From a virus, in IMG/VR virus record IMGVR_UViG_3300034062_002204, positions 1-57,663 of that record: 57,663 nucleotides of DNA. One strand, written 5' to 3'. Below, piece by piece: positions 31,030-39,327 of this stretch. Position 1 is the first letter of the stretch; every line of letters begins with the position of its first letter. A program made the position numbers and the translations under genes. Below the pieces are notes generated by a model. The model was not told the DNA's origin. It did no database searches and worked only from the letters and a program-made list of their open reading frames with translations.

Positions 31030-31656
31030 TCAACTAAAAACTTCTAAGAATATTTTTTTTAAGATTTCTCTTTCTGGCAAAAACTTTTGTATGAATGGCA
31101 CATAACATTGCATCAGAAGAAATGAATCCGACCAAATTGGATCACGTGGTCTTTCGGGAGAATTCATCTTATCTGAAATCTTAATAAGATTATCTACACA
31201 AATAAATGTTTCTAAACGAATATCTTTTCTTAGGTACATCTTAAAAATAAGAGGATGTGTTACTCCTTTCGTTTTAAAGAGTTCATTATATTCAATTTCA
31301 TTCAGAAGACAATATTCTTTAATCTTTCCAAGATCAGATTTGAAAGCATATGGGAATGCTTCTACATATCCTCTCCAAACTAGATGCCTTGCTTTATTAT
31401 CTGCAGTTAGAACATCTTTAATCCAAAAGTTTTGGTTCTCTAGATATTCTACTAACATTCTTTCAATAAAGGATTCTTTAGAAATTCTAGCTGATATCTT
31501 TTCGAAATGATATCTATCCTTCCTATTTTCATAGGATTTTGGATTGGATTTTGTTTTCCCGTTATATGTAAAAAAATTATAAGTTGTACTAGAGAAGTGT
31601 AGCTTAAATGCAAGATAAGTTATATATGCATCGTACCCAGAAAACATATCACTCAT
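31030..31656 (-). CDS. 59: gp59-like helicase loader
   Basis: 208 residues (T4 217). ENRKDRYHFEKISARIS matches T4 RRDKYFFQKLSEKY, and LIFKMYLRKDIRLETFICVDNLI matches YIFKLLQSNIISFETFILLDSFL. Loads gp41 on gp32-coated forks. Its ATG overlaps the end of gene 33 (4 nt) in the T4 order 33-59-32. Confidence 0.88.
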   Translation of the reverse strand: MSDMFSGYDAYITYLAFKLHFSSTTYNFFTYNGKTKSNPKSYENRKDRYHFEKISARISKESFIERMLVEYLENQNFWIKDVLTADNKARHLVWRGYVEAFPYAFKSDLGKIKEYCLLNEIEYNELFKTKGVTHPLIFKMYLRKDIRLETFICVDNLIKISDKMNSPERPRDPIWSDSFLLMQCYVPFIQKFLPEREILKKIFLEVFS

Positions 31657-31928
31657 AGTGGTAATGTGTTTGAATTGTTATATTTCTTTTTTAATAATTT
31701 CAAGTCTTTAGCAGATTGTTCGATAAGAGCTCTGAGTGATTGAGGGATAATCTTAGATATGGATGTTGTATCATAATTATTTTTCTCGCAAAAATAAGCT
31801 GTTGCTTCAAGATAATTCATCTTATATTGTTGAACTATCTCTGTTACTTCTCTAAGAATATCTTCTGGCTTAATGATTATGTCTTCTATATTTGGTAGTT
31901 CGTTAGTCATTGTTTGGTTTAATATCAT
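31653..31928 (-). CDS. 33: gp33-like late transcription co-activator
   Basis: 91 residues (T4 112). YKMNYLEATAYFCEKNNYD then IPQSLRALIEQSAKDLKLL match T4 gp33 (FGMSYLEATTAFLEENSIP, IPSGIIEKIQSEAIDENLL). gp33 links sigma gp55 and RNA polymerase to the gp45 clamp at TATAAATA promoters, which occur in this window. Leaderless-type start. Confidence 0.85.
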   Translation of the reverse strand: MILNQTMTNELPNIEDIIIKPEDILREVTEIVQQYKMNYLEATAYFCEKNNYDTTSISKIIPQSLRALIEQSAKDLKLLKKKYNNSNTLPL

Positions 31929-31934
31929 ACTACC

Positions 31935-31963
31935 ATTATATAAAATACATACAAAGAAAGCAA
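31935..31963 (-). promoter_or_regulatory. Leaderless-type promoter of the 33-59-32 operon
   Basis: TTGCTT, 17-nt spacer, TATAAT, 6 nt to ATG 31928. Confidence 0.8.
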
Positions 31964-31985
31964 TATCTTTTTTATAACTCAGATA

Positions 31986-32014
31986 TTGACTAACTTGACT
32001 TTCTACGCTATACT
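31986..32014 (+). promoter_or_regulatory. Orphan rightward promoter
   Basis: TTGACT, 17-nt spacer, TATACT, then 4 nt to an ATG that is followed at once by TAG. It faces into the convergent hydrolase gene and has no gene to serve. Confidence 0.6.
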
Positions 32015-32054
32015 AAGTATGTAGTGGTTTTAAGTTATAGAAATTAAATATACA

Positions 32055-32690
32055 TTAACCGTACACTAAACTGTCAATTCTCTTGTAACTAACATTAAAT
32101 GCATTCATTAGTAATTCTACTTCTCGTAAACATTCATTTCGTCCACCGCCCATTATGTAAGCACCTTGAAAGCGTTTGAGCTGCGCAACACTTGTCCAAT
32201 TTATAATAATGGGATCATCTGCCATCCAGTCCTGCCATTCTGCGCCCACTAACTGCTTTAACTGTTCTAATTCTAAATCTCTGCTCTCATTGGCTTTGGC
32301 TTGATACAGGGCACGGATCACTCGGATGATTACAGCTTCACTAACACCCTGATCCATCCAAGTTCTAAAATATCCATACCCTTTGTCGACGATCGTTACT
32401 CGATTCCAATTGTCAGGGTCAAACCCATAGTCTTCCCAAAAATTAATCACGCTTGCTTTGGTATCGTTTGATACTCCAGTTTCCTCAGCATTAATAAACA
32501 TCAGCACAGGTCCAGTTTGTTGATTTACAAAATTGATAACTTTTTGACTGATTTTATATGCTTTTGGCATCGAACCCTCAGGTTCATCTCTCTGCTGATA
32601 ATATGCATAAGCCGGTTGCACATCCACTACAATACATGGTCTACTTTTGGTTTCATTTATATATTGTTGTTTAAATGATAATATTTTCAT
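32055..32690 (-). CDS. Isochorismatase-like cysteine hydrolase, atypical composition
   Basis: 211 residues. CIVVDVQPAY places the catalytic Asp, and IMGGGRNECLREVELLMNAF the catalytic Cys region of cysteine hydrolases (nicotinamidase/isochorismatase type), though the Lys and the intervening region are divergent. N-terminus MKILSFKQQYINE resembles the shared peptide of candidate packaged proteins. Codon use and GC content differ from its neighbours, and it is flanked by an orphan promoter, so a recent arrival is likely. Confidence 0.6.
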   Translation of the reverse strand: MKILSFKQQYINETKSRPCIVVDVQPAYAYYQQRDEPEGSMPKAYKISQKVINFVNQQTGPVLMFINAEETGVSNDTKASVINFWEDYGFDPDNWNRVTIVDKGYGYFRTWMDQGVSEAVIIRVIRALYQAKANESRDLELEQLKQLVGAEWQDWMADDPIIINWTSVAQLKRFQGAYIMGGGRNECLREVELLMNAFNVSYKRIDSLVYG

Positions 32691-32697
32691 ATTTTTA

Positions 32698-32705
32698 TAT
32701 TTATA
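32698..32705 (-). promoter_or_regulatory. T4-type late promoter (TATAAATA)
   Basis: Perfect box ending only 7 nt before ATG 32690, so the late transcript would have almost no leader. Confidence 0.5.
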
Positions 32706-32910
32706 ATATATGAATAGTTGATCTATTCTCTAATCCCTTTACAAAGTCTTCTAGTAACTCACGGAATATTAATCTTGCATTAACTTTACCGAAATTTGTT
32801 TGACCTGTAATCATGATCCTTCTATCGATCTCTTCCATTGCTTCATCAATGGTTGCGGGAATTCTACGTTCGTATGACATAGAAGGAATTTTAATAATTT
32901 GATCTTCCAT
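32701..32910 (-). CDS. Hypothetical protein, 69 residues
   Basis: Starts 3 nt after the uvsW stop. Helical, charged (IDEAMEEIDRRI, LIFRELLEDFVKGLE). SD GGAG upstream. No family recognised. Confidence 0.65.
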   Translation of the reverse strand: MEDQIIKIPSMSYERRIPATIDEAMEEIDRRIMITGQTNFGKVNARLIFRELLEDFVKGLENRSTIHIL

Positions 32911-32913
32911 AAT

Positions 32914-34386
32914 TTACTCCAATCGTATATCTATTATCTGGTAATCGAAATCTTCAGATGCGTAAACTTTAACTCTTTCAGAGAAATGTTTATATGCAAA
33001 ATTCTTATGATTATTTATACACATATCATCTACAATATCATAAAGAACTGAAGGACCTTCTTTATTCTTAGATAATCTCAGAACTCTTCCGATAGATTGT
33101 AATGTTCGAACACGTGACTTAGATGGGTGTGTGAATATGATGTTCTGAAGAGATGGTATGTTGATACCAGTTGAGAATATCTGAGATGATGCGACAATAA
33201 TTCCATTATTGGCATTCTCGATCGACTTACGAATATCTTCTCGTATTTGTGTTTCTGTTCCACCATATACAAAGTGGACTGGTTTATCAGTCATCTTTTT
33301 GATTTGTTCGAATAATGGTTTACCGTGTGCATCTACTCTTGAGAATAATACAAGAGTGTTTCCCTTCAAAGAAGTTGCTAACTTCGAGATAAATTTGTTG
33401 CGTTTCTCGTGCGCTAACAAGAAAGATACTTCACCTTCCCAATCAAATCCTTTTGCAACTTTTCTGGTTTCTGGAGAATATCCAAGTAACAAAGCATTTA
33501 TGTTGAAAGAAGATAACTGTTTCTTTGAAATTAGTTGAGAAGTTGTTGTAATCTGGAATGCTTTACCAAACAGCCCTTCAAGTTGAAGTTGATGCAATTT
33601 TTCGCCAGAAAGTGTTCCTGTAAAACCATAACGATGCGATGCATTTACACACTTTTCAAATAACTTTGAAATTTCTTTTGCTGAATATAAATGTGTTTCG
33701 TCCCCGATAACTACTTCAAAGTCTTCGAAATATGATTGTGGGTTGTCATATATTGATTGCCATGTAGATATAACAATCTTACGATCAAATCTTTCTGTTC
33801 CTGAGTATATCTTAGTGATCTTCTTTTCAGATTCCCAATCAGGAAAATATTCTTTGATGTCGGATGACATCTGCTCAACTAATGATGTTGTTGGACAAAT
33901 CAGCAATATCTTCCCATCTATTTTCTCATAATAGAATTTGATAATAGATGCAATGATCAAGGATTTACCTGATCCTGTTGGCGATAATGCAATAAAACGC
34001 TTGGATGTAATGGCACGCTTAATTGCATCCAATTGGTAATCACGAATTTCTAATGGTTCGTTTCCCGAATAACATTTCAAATTAGAAACAAATTCATCTG
34101 CAACAGACTGTTCGTATGCAACATTACTGTAATTCTTCAGGATCTTATATTGATTCTCTTCTGTGTATGATTCAATGTAATGTGTGAGACCTTTATGAAT
34201 TATGTTCTTTCTCTTATCATATAGGTGTATCTTGCCGTCCCACATTCTTCTTTTAAATGCAGGCATGTACTTGGCACCAGGAACATCAAATGACAATCTA
34301 TCATACAATTCCTGTGCTATACCAGGTTCGGTGTCAACATGAACCCATGTTGCATTCAAAGATGTGAGTGTAAGTTTCATAGCCAA
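32914..34386 (-). CDS. uvsW: UvsW-like SF2 recombination helicase
   Basis: 490 residues (T4 503). N-terminal RNA/DNA-binding part, Q-like YQLDAIKRAI, motif I SPTGSGKS, motif II GDETH (DExH), motif III FTGTLSG, and C-terminal motifs V (STGINIPSLQNIIFT) and VI (QSIGRVLRLSK). Unwinds R-loops and branched recombination intermediates, shutting off origin replication late. Late-type promoter TATAAATA precedes it, as expected for T4 uvsW. Confidence 0.96.
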   Translation of the reverse strand: MAMKLTLTSLNATWVHVDTEPGIAQELYDRLSFDVPGAKYMPAFKRRMWDGKIHLYDKRKNIIHKGLTHYIESYTEENQYKILKNYSNVAYEQSVADEFVSNLKCYSGNEPLEIRDYQLDAIKRAITSKRFIALSPTGSGKSLIIASIIKFYYEKIDGKILLICPTTSLVEQMSSDIKEYFPDWESEKKITKIYSGTERFDRKIVISTWQSIYDNPQSYFEDFEVVIGDETHLYSAKEISKLFEKCVNASHRYGFTGTLSGEKLHQLQLEGLFGKAFQITTTSQLISKKQLSSFNINALLLGYSPETRKVAKGFDWEGEVSFLLAHEKRNKFISKLATSLKGNTLVLFSRVDAHGKPLFEQIKKMTDKPVHFVYGGTETQIREDIRKSIENANNGIIVASSQIFSTGINIPSLQNIIFTHPSKSRVRTLQSIGRVLRLSKNKEGPSVLYDIVDDMCINNHKNFAYKHFSERVKVYASEDFDYQIIDIRLE

Positions 34387-34395
34387 TCGCTATGA

Positions 34396-34403
34396 TATTT
34401 ATA
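34396..34403 (-). promoter_or_regulatory. T4-type late promoter of uvsW
   Basis: Perfect TATAAATA, 10 nt before the ATG at 34386. T4 uvsW is a known late gene. Confidence 0.65.
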
Positions 34404-34405
34404 TA

Positions 34406-34648
34406 CTACTTTTTGTATCCAGAAGAATCGCCAAAAACTCTTACATACAAATAGACAAGCTTCTTGACAAGATATGATACACCTAGCACACCCATTGCTT
34501 CGTAAAAGATAGCATCGACTTCTCTCTTAGAGAATACAGTATCTTTTCCAGAAACCTTCAAACCAAGTTTCTGTGCTCGTCTTAGTTCGTTTTTAGTTTT
34601 CTGCTTGTTGATTGAATTTCTGTTTGAATTTTTCGTATTCTTTGGCAT
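34406..34648 (-). CDS. Hypothetical protein, 80 residues, sharing a motif with its neighbour
   Basis: Basic N-terminus, NELRRAQKLGLKVSG in the middle, and a hydrophobic helix VLGVSYLVKKLVYLYV. The NELRRAQKxGL motif is also at the N-terminus of the 34593-35882 product, so a piece of that gene seems to have been copied. Overlaps that gene by 56 nt; start uncertain. Confidence 0.5.
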   Translation of the reverse strand: MPKNTKNSNRNSINKQKTKNELRRAQKLGLKVSGKDTVFSKREVDAIFYEAMGVLGVSYLVKKLVYLYVRVFGDSSGYKK

Positions 34649-35882
34649 AATACGAGCTTTTCTTGATTACATTTTCTGCCTCAGGCCAAGGCCTTTTTAA
34701 TACGTCAAACGCATACAAAGCAGCATAATCTGCTTTTTGTAATATATATTTTTCTGCCTGTTCAAATCTACCTTTCAATATTTCTGTGGCATAATCATAC
34801 GCCAATTCAGGATCTTGTGCAATTGCGTCTTCTCCTTTCGGAAAACGACCTTTTAATACATATCTTGAATATCTATATGCAAGTAGAGAATCTTTTGCGA
34901 TTCCATCTTCACCTTTTGGAAATGGACCATTCAATGAATATCTTGCATAATTGTAAGACGTTTCAGGATCTTTTGCAATAGACTCTTCGCCTTTTGGAAA
35001 CGGTCCGTTCAAGATGTATCTTGAATACTCGTACGCTATTACTGGATCTTTTGCAATAGACTCTTCGCCTTTTGGAAACGGTCCGTTCAAGATGTATTTT
35101 GAATACTCGTACGCTATTACTGGATCTGTTGCTAATATGTCTTCTCCAAATTTCGGTACTTTTCTTGTTTGTTTGTATTTGTTTACAACAAACTGCCACA
35201 CAGAATCTATATTATTTTTATCGACATCTATATATTGTTTGTTTTCAAATCGTCTCACAACTTTTGCTACAGTTGAATCAAGTATAACACCTTGTGTTGG
35301 TTCGTTGACGTGAATGATACCGTCGCCTGCATTATCAATAACAACTTTCACACCCAAAGTGTTTCTCAATACACTTGTCCATCTTCTTGGATTATCGTCT
35401 GCTGCAAAAAATGATAGAAACCACCATATACCGCCGGATGTCTGAACTCTTGCATCGTCTTTTGCGTCTCTCAAAATACTTTTGTAATTGTCTTTAAACA
35501 GAATCTTTGCGGCGGCTTCTACGACATCATTTGTAACATTATCCAAAAATACAATATGTTCTTCTTTAGTATCTATTCTTATGATGTTGATAAATGGAGC
35601 TTCGTGTTGAAAAGGAAGTGTTACAGTATTCAAGTAATACTTTGCCGGATAAAAATACACACCAATTGGTGTGTTGTAGTATTCAGATCTTGGATTGATT
35701 CCAACCTTAGGGATCTTGGTCATTGTTACACCATAAAGATCAAGATCTACTCCTTGATCTTCTAAGTTGTGTAAATAAGTTCTGGCTGCAGAATGTCCAA
35801 ACTCTGCAGCCTTATTTACAGCCAGTCCAACTTTTTGTGCTCGTCTTAGTTCGTTGATGAAAGATTTGAAGTGTTTTTGCAT
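34593..35882 (-). CDS. Large protein with 26-residue tandem repeats; candidate packaged protein
   Basis: 429 residues. N-terminus MQKHFKSFINELRRAQ has the shared capsid-targeting-like form. Residues about 50-215 are a domain with TPIGVYFYPAKYYLN seen in other large-phage hypothetical proteins. From about residue 245 come seven or more copies of a 26-residue helical repeat (GPFPKGEESIAKDPVIAYEY and variants). Two DNA copies are almost identical (34966-35043, 35044-35121). Function unknown. Confidence 0.8.
   Translation of the reverse strand: MQKHFKSFINELRRAQKVGLAVNKAAEFGHSAARTYLHNLEDQGVDLDLYGVTMTKIPKVGINPRSEYYNTPIGVYFYPAKYYLNTVTLPFQHEAPFINIIRIDTKEEHIVFLDNVTNDVVEAAAKILFKDNYKSILRDAKDDARVQTSGGIWWFLSFFAADDNPRRWTSVLRNTLGVKVVIDNAGDGIIHVNEPTQGVILDSTVAKVVRRFENKQYIDVDKNNIDSVWQFVVNKYKQTRKVPKFGEDILATDPVIAYEYSKYILNGPFPKGEESIAKDPVIAYEYSRYILNGPFPKGEESIAKDPETSYNYARYSLNGPFPKGEDGIAKDSLLAYRYSRYVLKGRFPKGEDAIAQDPELAYDYATEILKGRFEQAEKYILQKADYAALYAFDVLKRPWPEAENVIKKSSYYAKEYEKFKQKFNQQAEN
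34966..35121. repeat. Near-identical 78-bp tandem repeat inside the 429-residue gene
   Basis: Two adjacent 78-bp units differ at only one or two bases, while other units of the same protein have diverged, so this duplication is recent. Confidence 0.85.
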
Positions 35883-35900
35883 ATAATTATAAAGTATTTA

Positions 35901-36329
35901 TTAGAATTCACCTGCATCAAACTTCAACATTTGGATAGCATTCTTGATTGAAAACTCACGTTGTTCTATGCCACGCAAGATTTTTTCTAAACAAAATATC
36001 TTTTCTTTTTGTGATTGTATATTGTAATTCAAATCAGACAATTCTTGATCTGCGTCTAGATACATATCAATATCTTGTCTCAAAACTTTAATATCGAAAG
36101 GTTTTTCATTATACACCTCTTCAGGTGCTTTACCAGAATAATATTCCCACTTATCCCTTTTCAATTCAGCAAATTTCTTATTCATTTTATGAAGAAGAAC
36201 CTTTTCAGAACGATAGATATCCAAGAATCTCATGAGAATGTTTGGAGTTCTAGTCGCTTCTTCACCAAGCTTAAATCTATCAATCTTTAATTCTTGTTCG
36301 GCTAAGTCTTGTATTTCTTTATATTTCAT
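35901..36329 (-). CDS. uvsY: UvsY-like recombination mediator
   Basis: 142 residues (T4 137). KRDKWEYYSGKAPEEVY matches T4 LKARLDYYSGRGD, and the end FSIKNAIQMLKFDAGEF matches FAIKHIQDMRAFEAG. Loads UvsX onto gp32-covered DNA. Overlaps the nuclease gene upstream by 11 nt. Confidence 0.88.
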   Translation of the reverse strand: MKYKEIQDLAEQELKIDRFKLGEEATRTPNILMRFLDIYRSEKVLLHKMNKKFAELKRDKWEYYSGKAPEEVYNEKPFDIKVLRQDIDMYLDADQELSDLNYNIQSQKEKIFCLEKILRGIEQREFSIKNAIQMLKFDAGEF

Positions 36330-36990
36330 ATTTCAAATTTCCAAGATATTTGTCCATAATGTCTTTCAATGCTGTGTAATAATTAGATCTATTCACTTTA
36401 AAAATAATTGGTTGCGAATCATATGTACACATAAGGATTACAATTTGTTTTATTTTTATACCAGTCATTTCTTCAAACATCAAAGAATACGCTGTTCCTT
36501 GTACGAAATAATTTGTAATCCATTCTTCTTTCTTTTCTTTTCTGGAAGTTTTAAAGTCTATGATAGAAGGAATACCATCAAACTCCGCAATACAATCAGT
36601 TCTCCCGGCTAAACCAAGTGTATCCGAATACAATGAAGCTTCTTGTGTGTATATGTTATCTATTCTATCAAGAGTGTCCTGCATAGAAGAGAACATATAT
36701 TTAGAATGTATTGTTGTTTTTTCTAAGAAATTTGGATCATTATCTAAATATTTTTCAATAACATAATGTAGATTTTCGCCCAATGCACAGGCGTATTCTG
36801 AGATTTGTTTTGCATTTTCTTCTCCAATAGATTTCTTCCAAGATTCTATAGATTCTTTAGAAGTTTGACCCAAGAGAGTCGTGATAGAAGGCATCAGTTT
36901 ACCTGATGGTGTAACATAATACCTTCGATTATTAATCTCTTGGGTCAATAGATTTGGTAGATTTATTTTATTGTGTTTGAATGACTTCAC
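36319..36990 (-). CDS. RecB/Cas4-type PD-(D/E)XK exonuclease
   Basis: 223 residues starting with GTG. Motifs: GENLHYVIEKYL (motif His-type helix), GLAGRTDCIAEFDG (Asp) and SIIDFKTSRK (D-x-K), then QGTAYSLMFEE (Q-x3-Y) as in RecB-like nucleases. Likely acts on DNA ends in recombination together with UvsY next door. The GTG is 6 nt after a TATAAT, so even this start fits the leaderless class. Confidence 0.85.
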   Translation of the reverse strand: MKSFKHNKINLPNLLTQEINNRRYYVTPSGKLMPSITTLLGQTSKESIESWKKSIGEENAKQISEYACALGENLHYVIEKYLDNDPNFLEKTTIHSKYMFSSMQDTLDRIDNIYTQEASLYSDTLGLAGRTDCIAEFDGIPSIIDFKTSRKEKKEEWITNYFVQGTAYSLMFEEMTGIKIKQIVILMCTYDSQPIIFKVNRSNYYTALKDIMDKYLGNLKYEI

Positions 36991-36996
36991 TTATAT

Positions 36997-37025
36997 ATTA
37001 TAATATATTATTTTGTATAATACAA
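36997..37025 (-). promoter_or_regulatory. Leaderless-type promoter with GTG start
   Basis: TTGTAT, 17-nt spacer, TATAAT, 6 nt to GTG 36990. Confidence 0.65.
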
Positions 37026-37027
37026 AT

Positions 37028-37457
37028 TTATTTTGATTTTTCTATACTTCTCACATAGGTGTCTACTTGTTTTAGAATATCTTCTAATTTAGATAGATCT
37101 TTGCCGGATCCAGTCGTATTTTCTAATTCTAAGTCTTTTTGACGACCAGATTCCCAATCTCCTGAATATTTCTTTACATACACTCTATGAGAAGTTGCAT
37201 ATAGTGGATCATCAGGAACACTCCAAACTTTATCGAATGATAAATATGATGTATTTTTTTGACCAAATGATTTATATCCATATTTCTTAAGAAGAGAATA
37301 TATTTTCTTAGCTTCAGGTGAAGTTGTTCCTTCATCATCTAGATAAGCTTCTTCTAATACTTCCTCTACAATAGCTTTGATGTAATCCTTCAGATCGTTA
37401 TCTTGTTCTTTTGATTCTGAAATTACTTTCAAATACGATTCTTTAAATTTTTTTTAT
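37028..37457 (-). pseudogene. Small packaged-type protein with a frameshift at an A8 run
   Basis: ATG at 37457 (after AAGGAG) begins MDIKK, then the frame breaks at eight A residues (37442-37449). One base out of frame follows FKESYLKVISESKE, which matches the start of neighbouring proteins (FKELYLKIVSESK at 38179 and FKEVYLKTISES at 55447), and the frame stays open to 37028. So the full gene needs a shift: programmed slippage, a real mutation or a sequencing error. About 140 residues; acidic, with SGDWESGRQK and a C-terminal helix. Confidence 0.6.
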
Positions 37458-37468
37458 GTCCATTCAAA

Positions 37469-38179
37469 TTACTCCTTAGAATTATTTATTAATTTATTAA
37501 ATTCTGTTAACAATTTATCAACGGAACTATTTTTCTTAGTTGCAATCAATCTTAAATTTTTATTATTATATAGCTTGTCTATTTCTGTATCAAAGTTCTT
37601 TAATTGAAATGCATTTCTTGCTTCTAGAGTTGAACTAGATTCATACAACCAAACAGATATATTCGGATCAGAATTTAAATTAGACCAAAGTTTTCGTGCA
37701 CCTTTACTATGATCATCAGACATCACGGTCCAATCTTCAATTTCTATTAAACCTTTATATAGAGCATAGCCTATTCCTTGACCTTGATATTTTGGTTGAA
37801 CTATAGCAATTTTAATTTTATTAATTAATTTGATATTTTTACCAATTTTGATATTAGTACCATATACACTCAACATAGCTATAGGTTCATCAAGATCTGG
37901 ATTATTATCTGTTCTCTTAACAACAAATACATTTATATCGCTTTTATTTGTAGAAAGATGTGAATATTTTACCGGAAACAATCCAATATCTGATTCAATC
38001 CTATCTAATCTTTTAAATTTGAAAAATTTTAATGAATTAGACCAAATATTTTTAAGTTCTGATGACAAGAATCTAGATTTAGATTTATATTCATTTTTGG
38101 TCAACTCTTTGATTTGATAATAATCTTTTGATTCAGAAACAATTTTTAAATATAATTCTTTGAAACTCTTTAAATTCAT
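37469..38179 (-). CDS. GNAT acetyltransferase-like protein with capsid-targeting-like N-terminus
   Basis: 236 residues. MNLKSFKELYLKIVSE at the start, then a domain with KIKIAIVQPKYQGQGIGYALYKGLIE (the Q/R-x-x-G-x-G/A acetyl-CoA loop) and DDHSKGARKLWSNL, typical of GNAT. Substrate unknown. If the N-terminus directs packaging, the enzyme would be delivered with the DNA, as T4 Alt is. Confidence 0.75.
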   Translation of the reverse strand: MNLKSFKELYLKIVSESKDYYQIKELTKNEYKSKSRFLSSELKNIWSNSLKFFKFKRLDRIESDIGLFPVKYSHLSTNKSDINVFVVKRTDNNPDLDEPIAMLSVYGTNIKIGKNIKLINKIKIAIVQPKYQGQGIGYALYKGLIEIEDWTVMSDDHSKGARKLWSNLNSDPNISVWLYESSSTLEARNAFQLKNFDTEIDKLYNNKNLRLIATKKNSSVDKLLTEFNKLINNSKE

Positions 38180-38180
38180 T

Positions 38181-38930
38181 TTAGTCCTTAGACTTATTTA
38201 TTAATAATTCATCTTCAACTTGAGATTTTGCGATGATAAATGATTTAACTATTCCTGAACGGACTATATCTTCTATACCAAATTCAATTATATCAAATTC
38301 CGGCATCTTCTCAATAATCTTCATAAAATGTGGTAGTCCAGAAACGTCCCACTTAGATTTAATTAGATCGTTTTGTAACCAATCTCCACAAAAGAAAATC
38401 TTAGTATTCTTACCAACACGTGTTATAACTGTTTCCAGCTCCTGCTCACTACAGTTCTGGAACTCGTCAAGAATAATAAATGTATCATTTATGGTTGTTC
38501 CACGTAAGAAAGAAGTAGAACAAAATTCAACAATTCCTTTTGTTTTTAAGATTTCAAATGCATCTCCTCTACCAAATAATTCTGCGAAGATACCACGATA
38601 AGGATCTTCATATACAGCCATCTTTTCTTTCAGAGTTCCTGGCAAAAATCCAACGTCTCTTGATGAAACAGTTGATCGAATAATCATTATTTTTGTTGGA
38701 TGTTCGTTAGCAGTTCTATCTCTCTTTATTAATTCTGAGAGAGCCAAATACAATGATATATAAGTTTTACCAGTTCCCGCCGAACCACAAAGAACAAGAT
38801 TATAACCTTCTCCAAAAGCATCAAAGACATCTTGCTGAGCTTCTGTAATAGGTTGTATCTTTTTCAAAGAAAATGAATTATCTATTGTTGGTTCCAAATT
38901 ATTTTTGGAGTTTCTTGGTTTTCTTGACAT
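38181..38930 (-). CDS. phoH: PhoH-like ATPase
   Basis: 249 residues. Walker A CGSAGTGKTYISLYLAL, the RSTVSSRDVGFLPG loop, Walker B FIILDEFQNC, and KIFFCGDWLQNDL, all standard in phage PhoH. The family is common in T4-like phages; role is unsettled (RNA or stress related). SD AAGGATAC before ATG. Confidence 0.93.
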   Translation of the reverse strand: MSRKPRNSKNNLEPTIDNSFSLKKIQPITEAQQDVFDAFGEGYNLVLCGSAGTGKTYISLYLALSELIKRDRTANEHPTKIMIIRSTVSSRDVGFLPGTLKEKMAVYEDPYRGIFAELFGRGDAFEILKTKGIVEFCSTSFLRGTTINDTFIILDEFQNCSEQELETVITRVGKNTKIFFCGDWLQNDLIKSKWDVSGLPHFMKIIEKMPEFDIIEFGIEDIVRSGIVKSFIIAKSQVEDELLINKSKD

Positions 38931-38973
38931 TTGTATCCTTTCATCATAACCAAGATATCACAAGTTAAACAAG

Positions 38974-39249
38974 TTAAACTTCTCGTACAATTGATCTGGA
39001 TCTCTCTACATTGCCTCTTGGGTGTGCTTCTTTAATTCTACCCAATACATATTTCTGAAAATCTGCAGGTGCTTTTGTGACTCCTAATCTTACAGGATCA
39101 CCTATACCTGGAGCCGTAACAGATTTCTTAACAGATAAGGATAGACATGAAGGACATGGTTGAGTTGTTGGTAGATCACAATCATCCATTTTAACATTCT
39201 TCTCGAAAGAGCATTTACACTCATCACAATGATAATCATACATTGGCAT
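38974..39249 (-). CDS. FmdB-type zinc-ribbon protein
   Basis: 91 residues: YDYHCDECKCSFEKN and QPCPSCLSLSVKK give two Cys-x2-Cys knuckles of an FmdB-like zinc ribbon. The rest is basic. Possibly a regulatory or nucleic-acid-binding protein. Confidence 0.8.
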   Translation of the reverse strand: MPMYDYHCDECKCSFEKNVKMDDCDLPTTQPCPSCLSLSVKKSVTAPGIGDPVRLGVTKAPADFQKYVLGRIKEAHPRGNVERSRSIVREV

Positions 39250-39269
39250 ATAATCAATAACCTCATGTG

Positions 39270-39277
39270 TATTTATA
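39270..39277 (-). promoter_or_regulatory. T4-type late promoter (TATAAATA)
   Basis: Follows the U-tract of the terminator at 39284 directly; 21 nt before ATG 39249. Confidence 0.6.
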
Positions 39278-39283
39278 AAAATT

Positions 39284-39304
39284 GGAGGTCCTAGTAGGAC
39301 CTCC
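39284..39304 (-). terminator. Terminator after the CobS-like gene
   Basis: GGAGGTCC-TACTA-GGACCTCC then AATTTTT on the minus strand; the T-run merges with a late promoter. Confidence 0.8.
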
Positions 39305-39327
39305 TAATTGTTTAAGAATTTATATTT

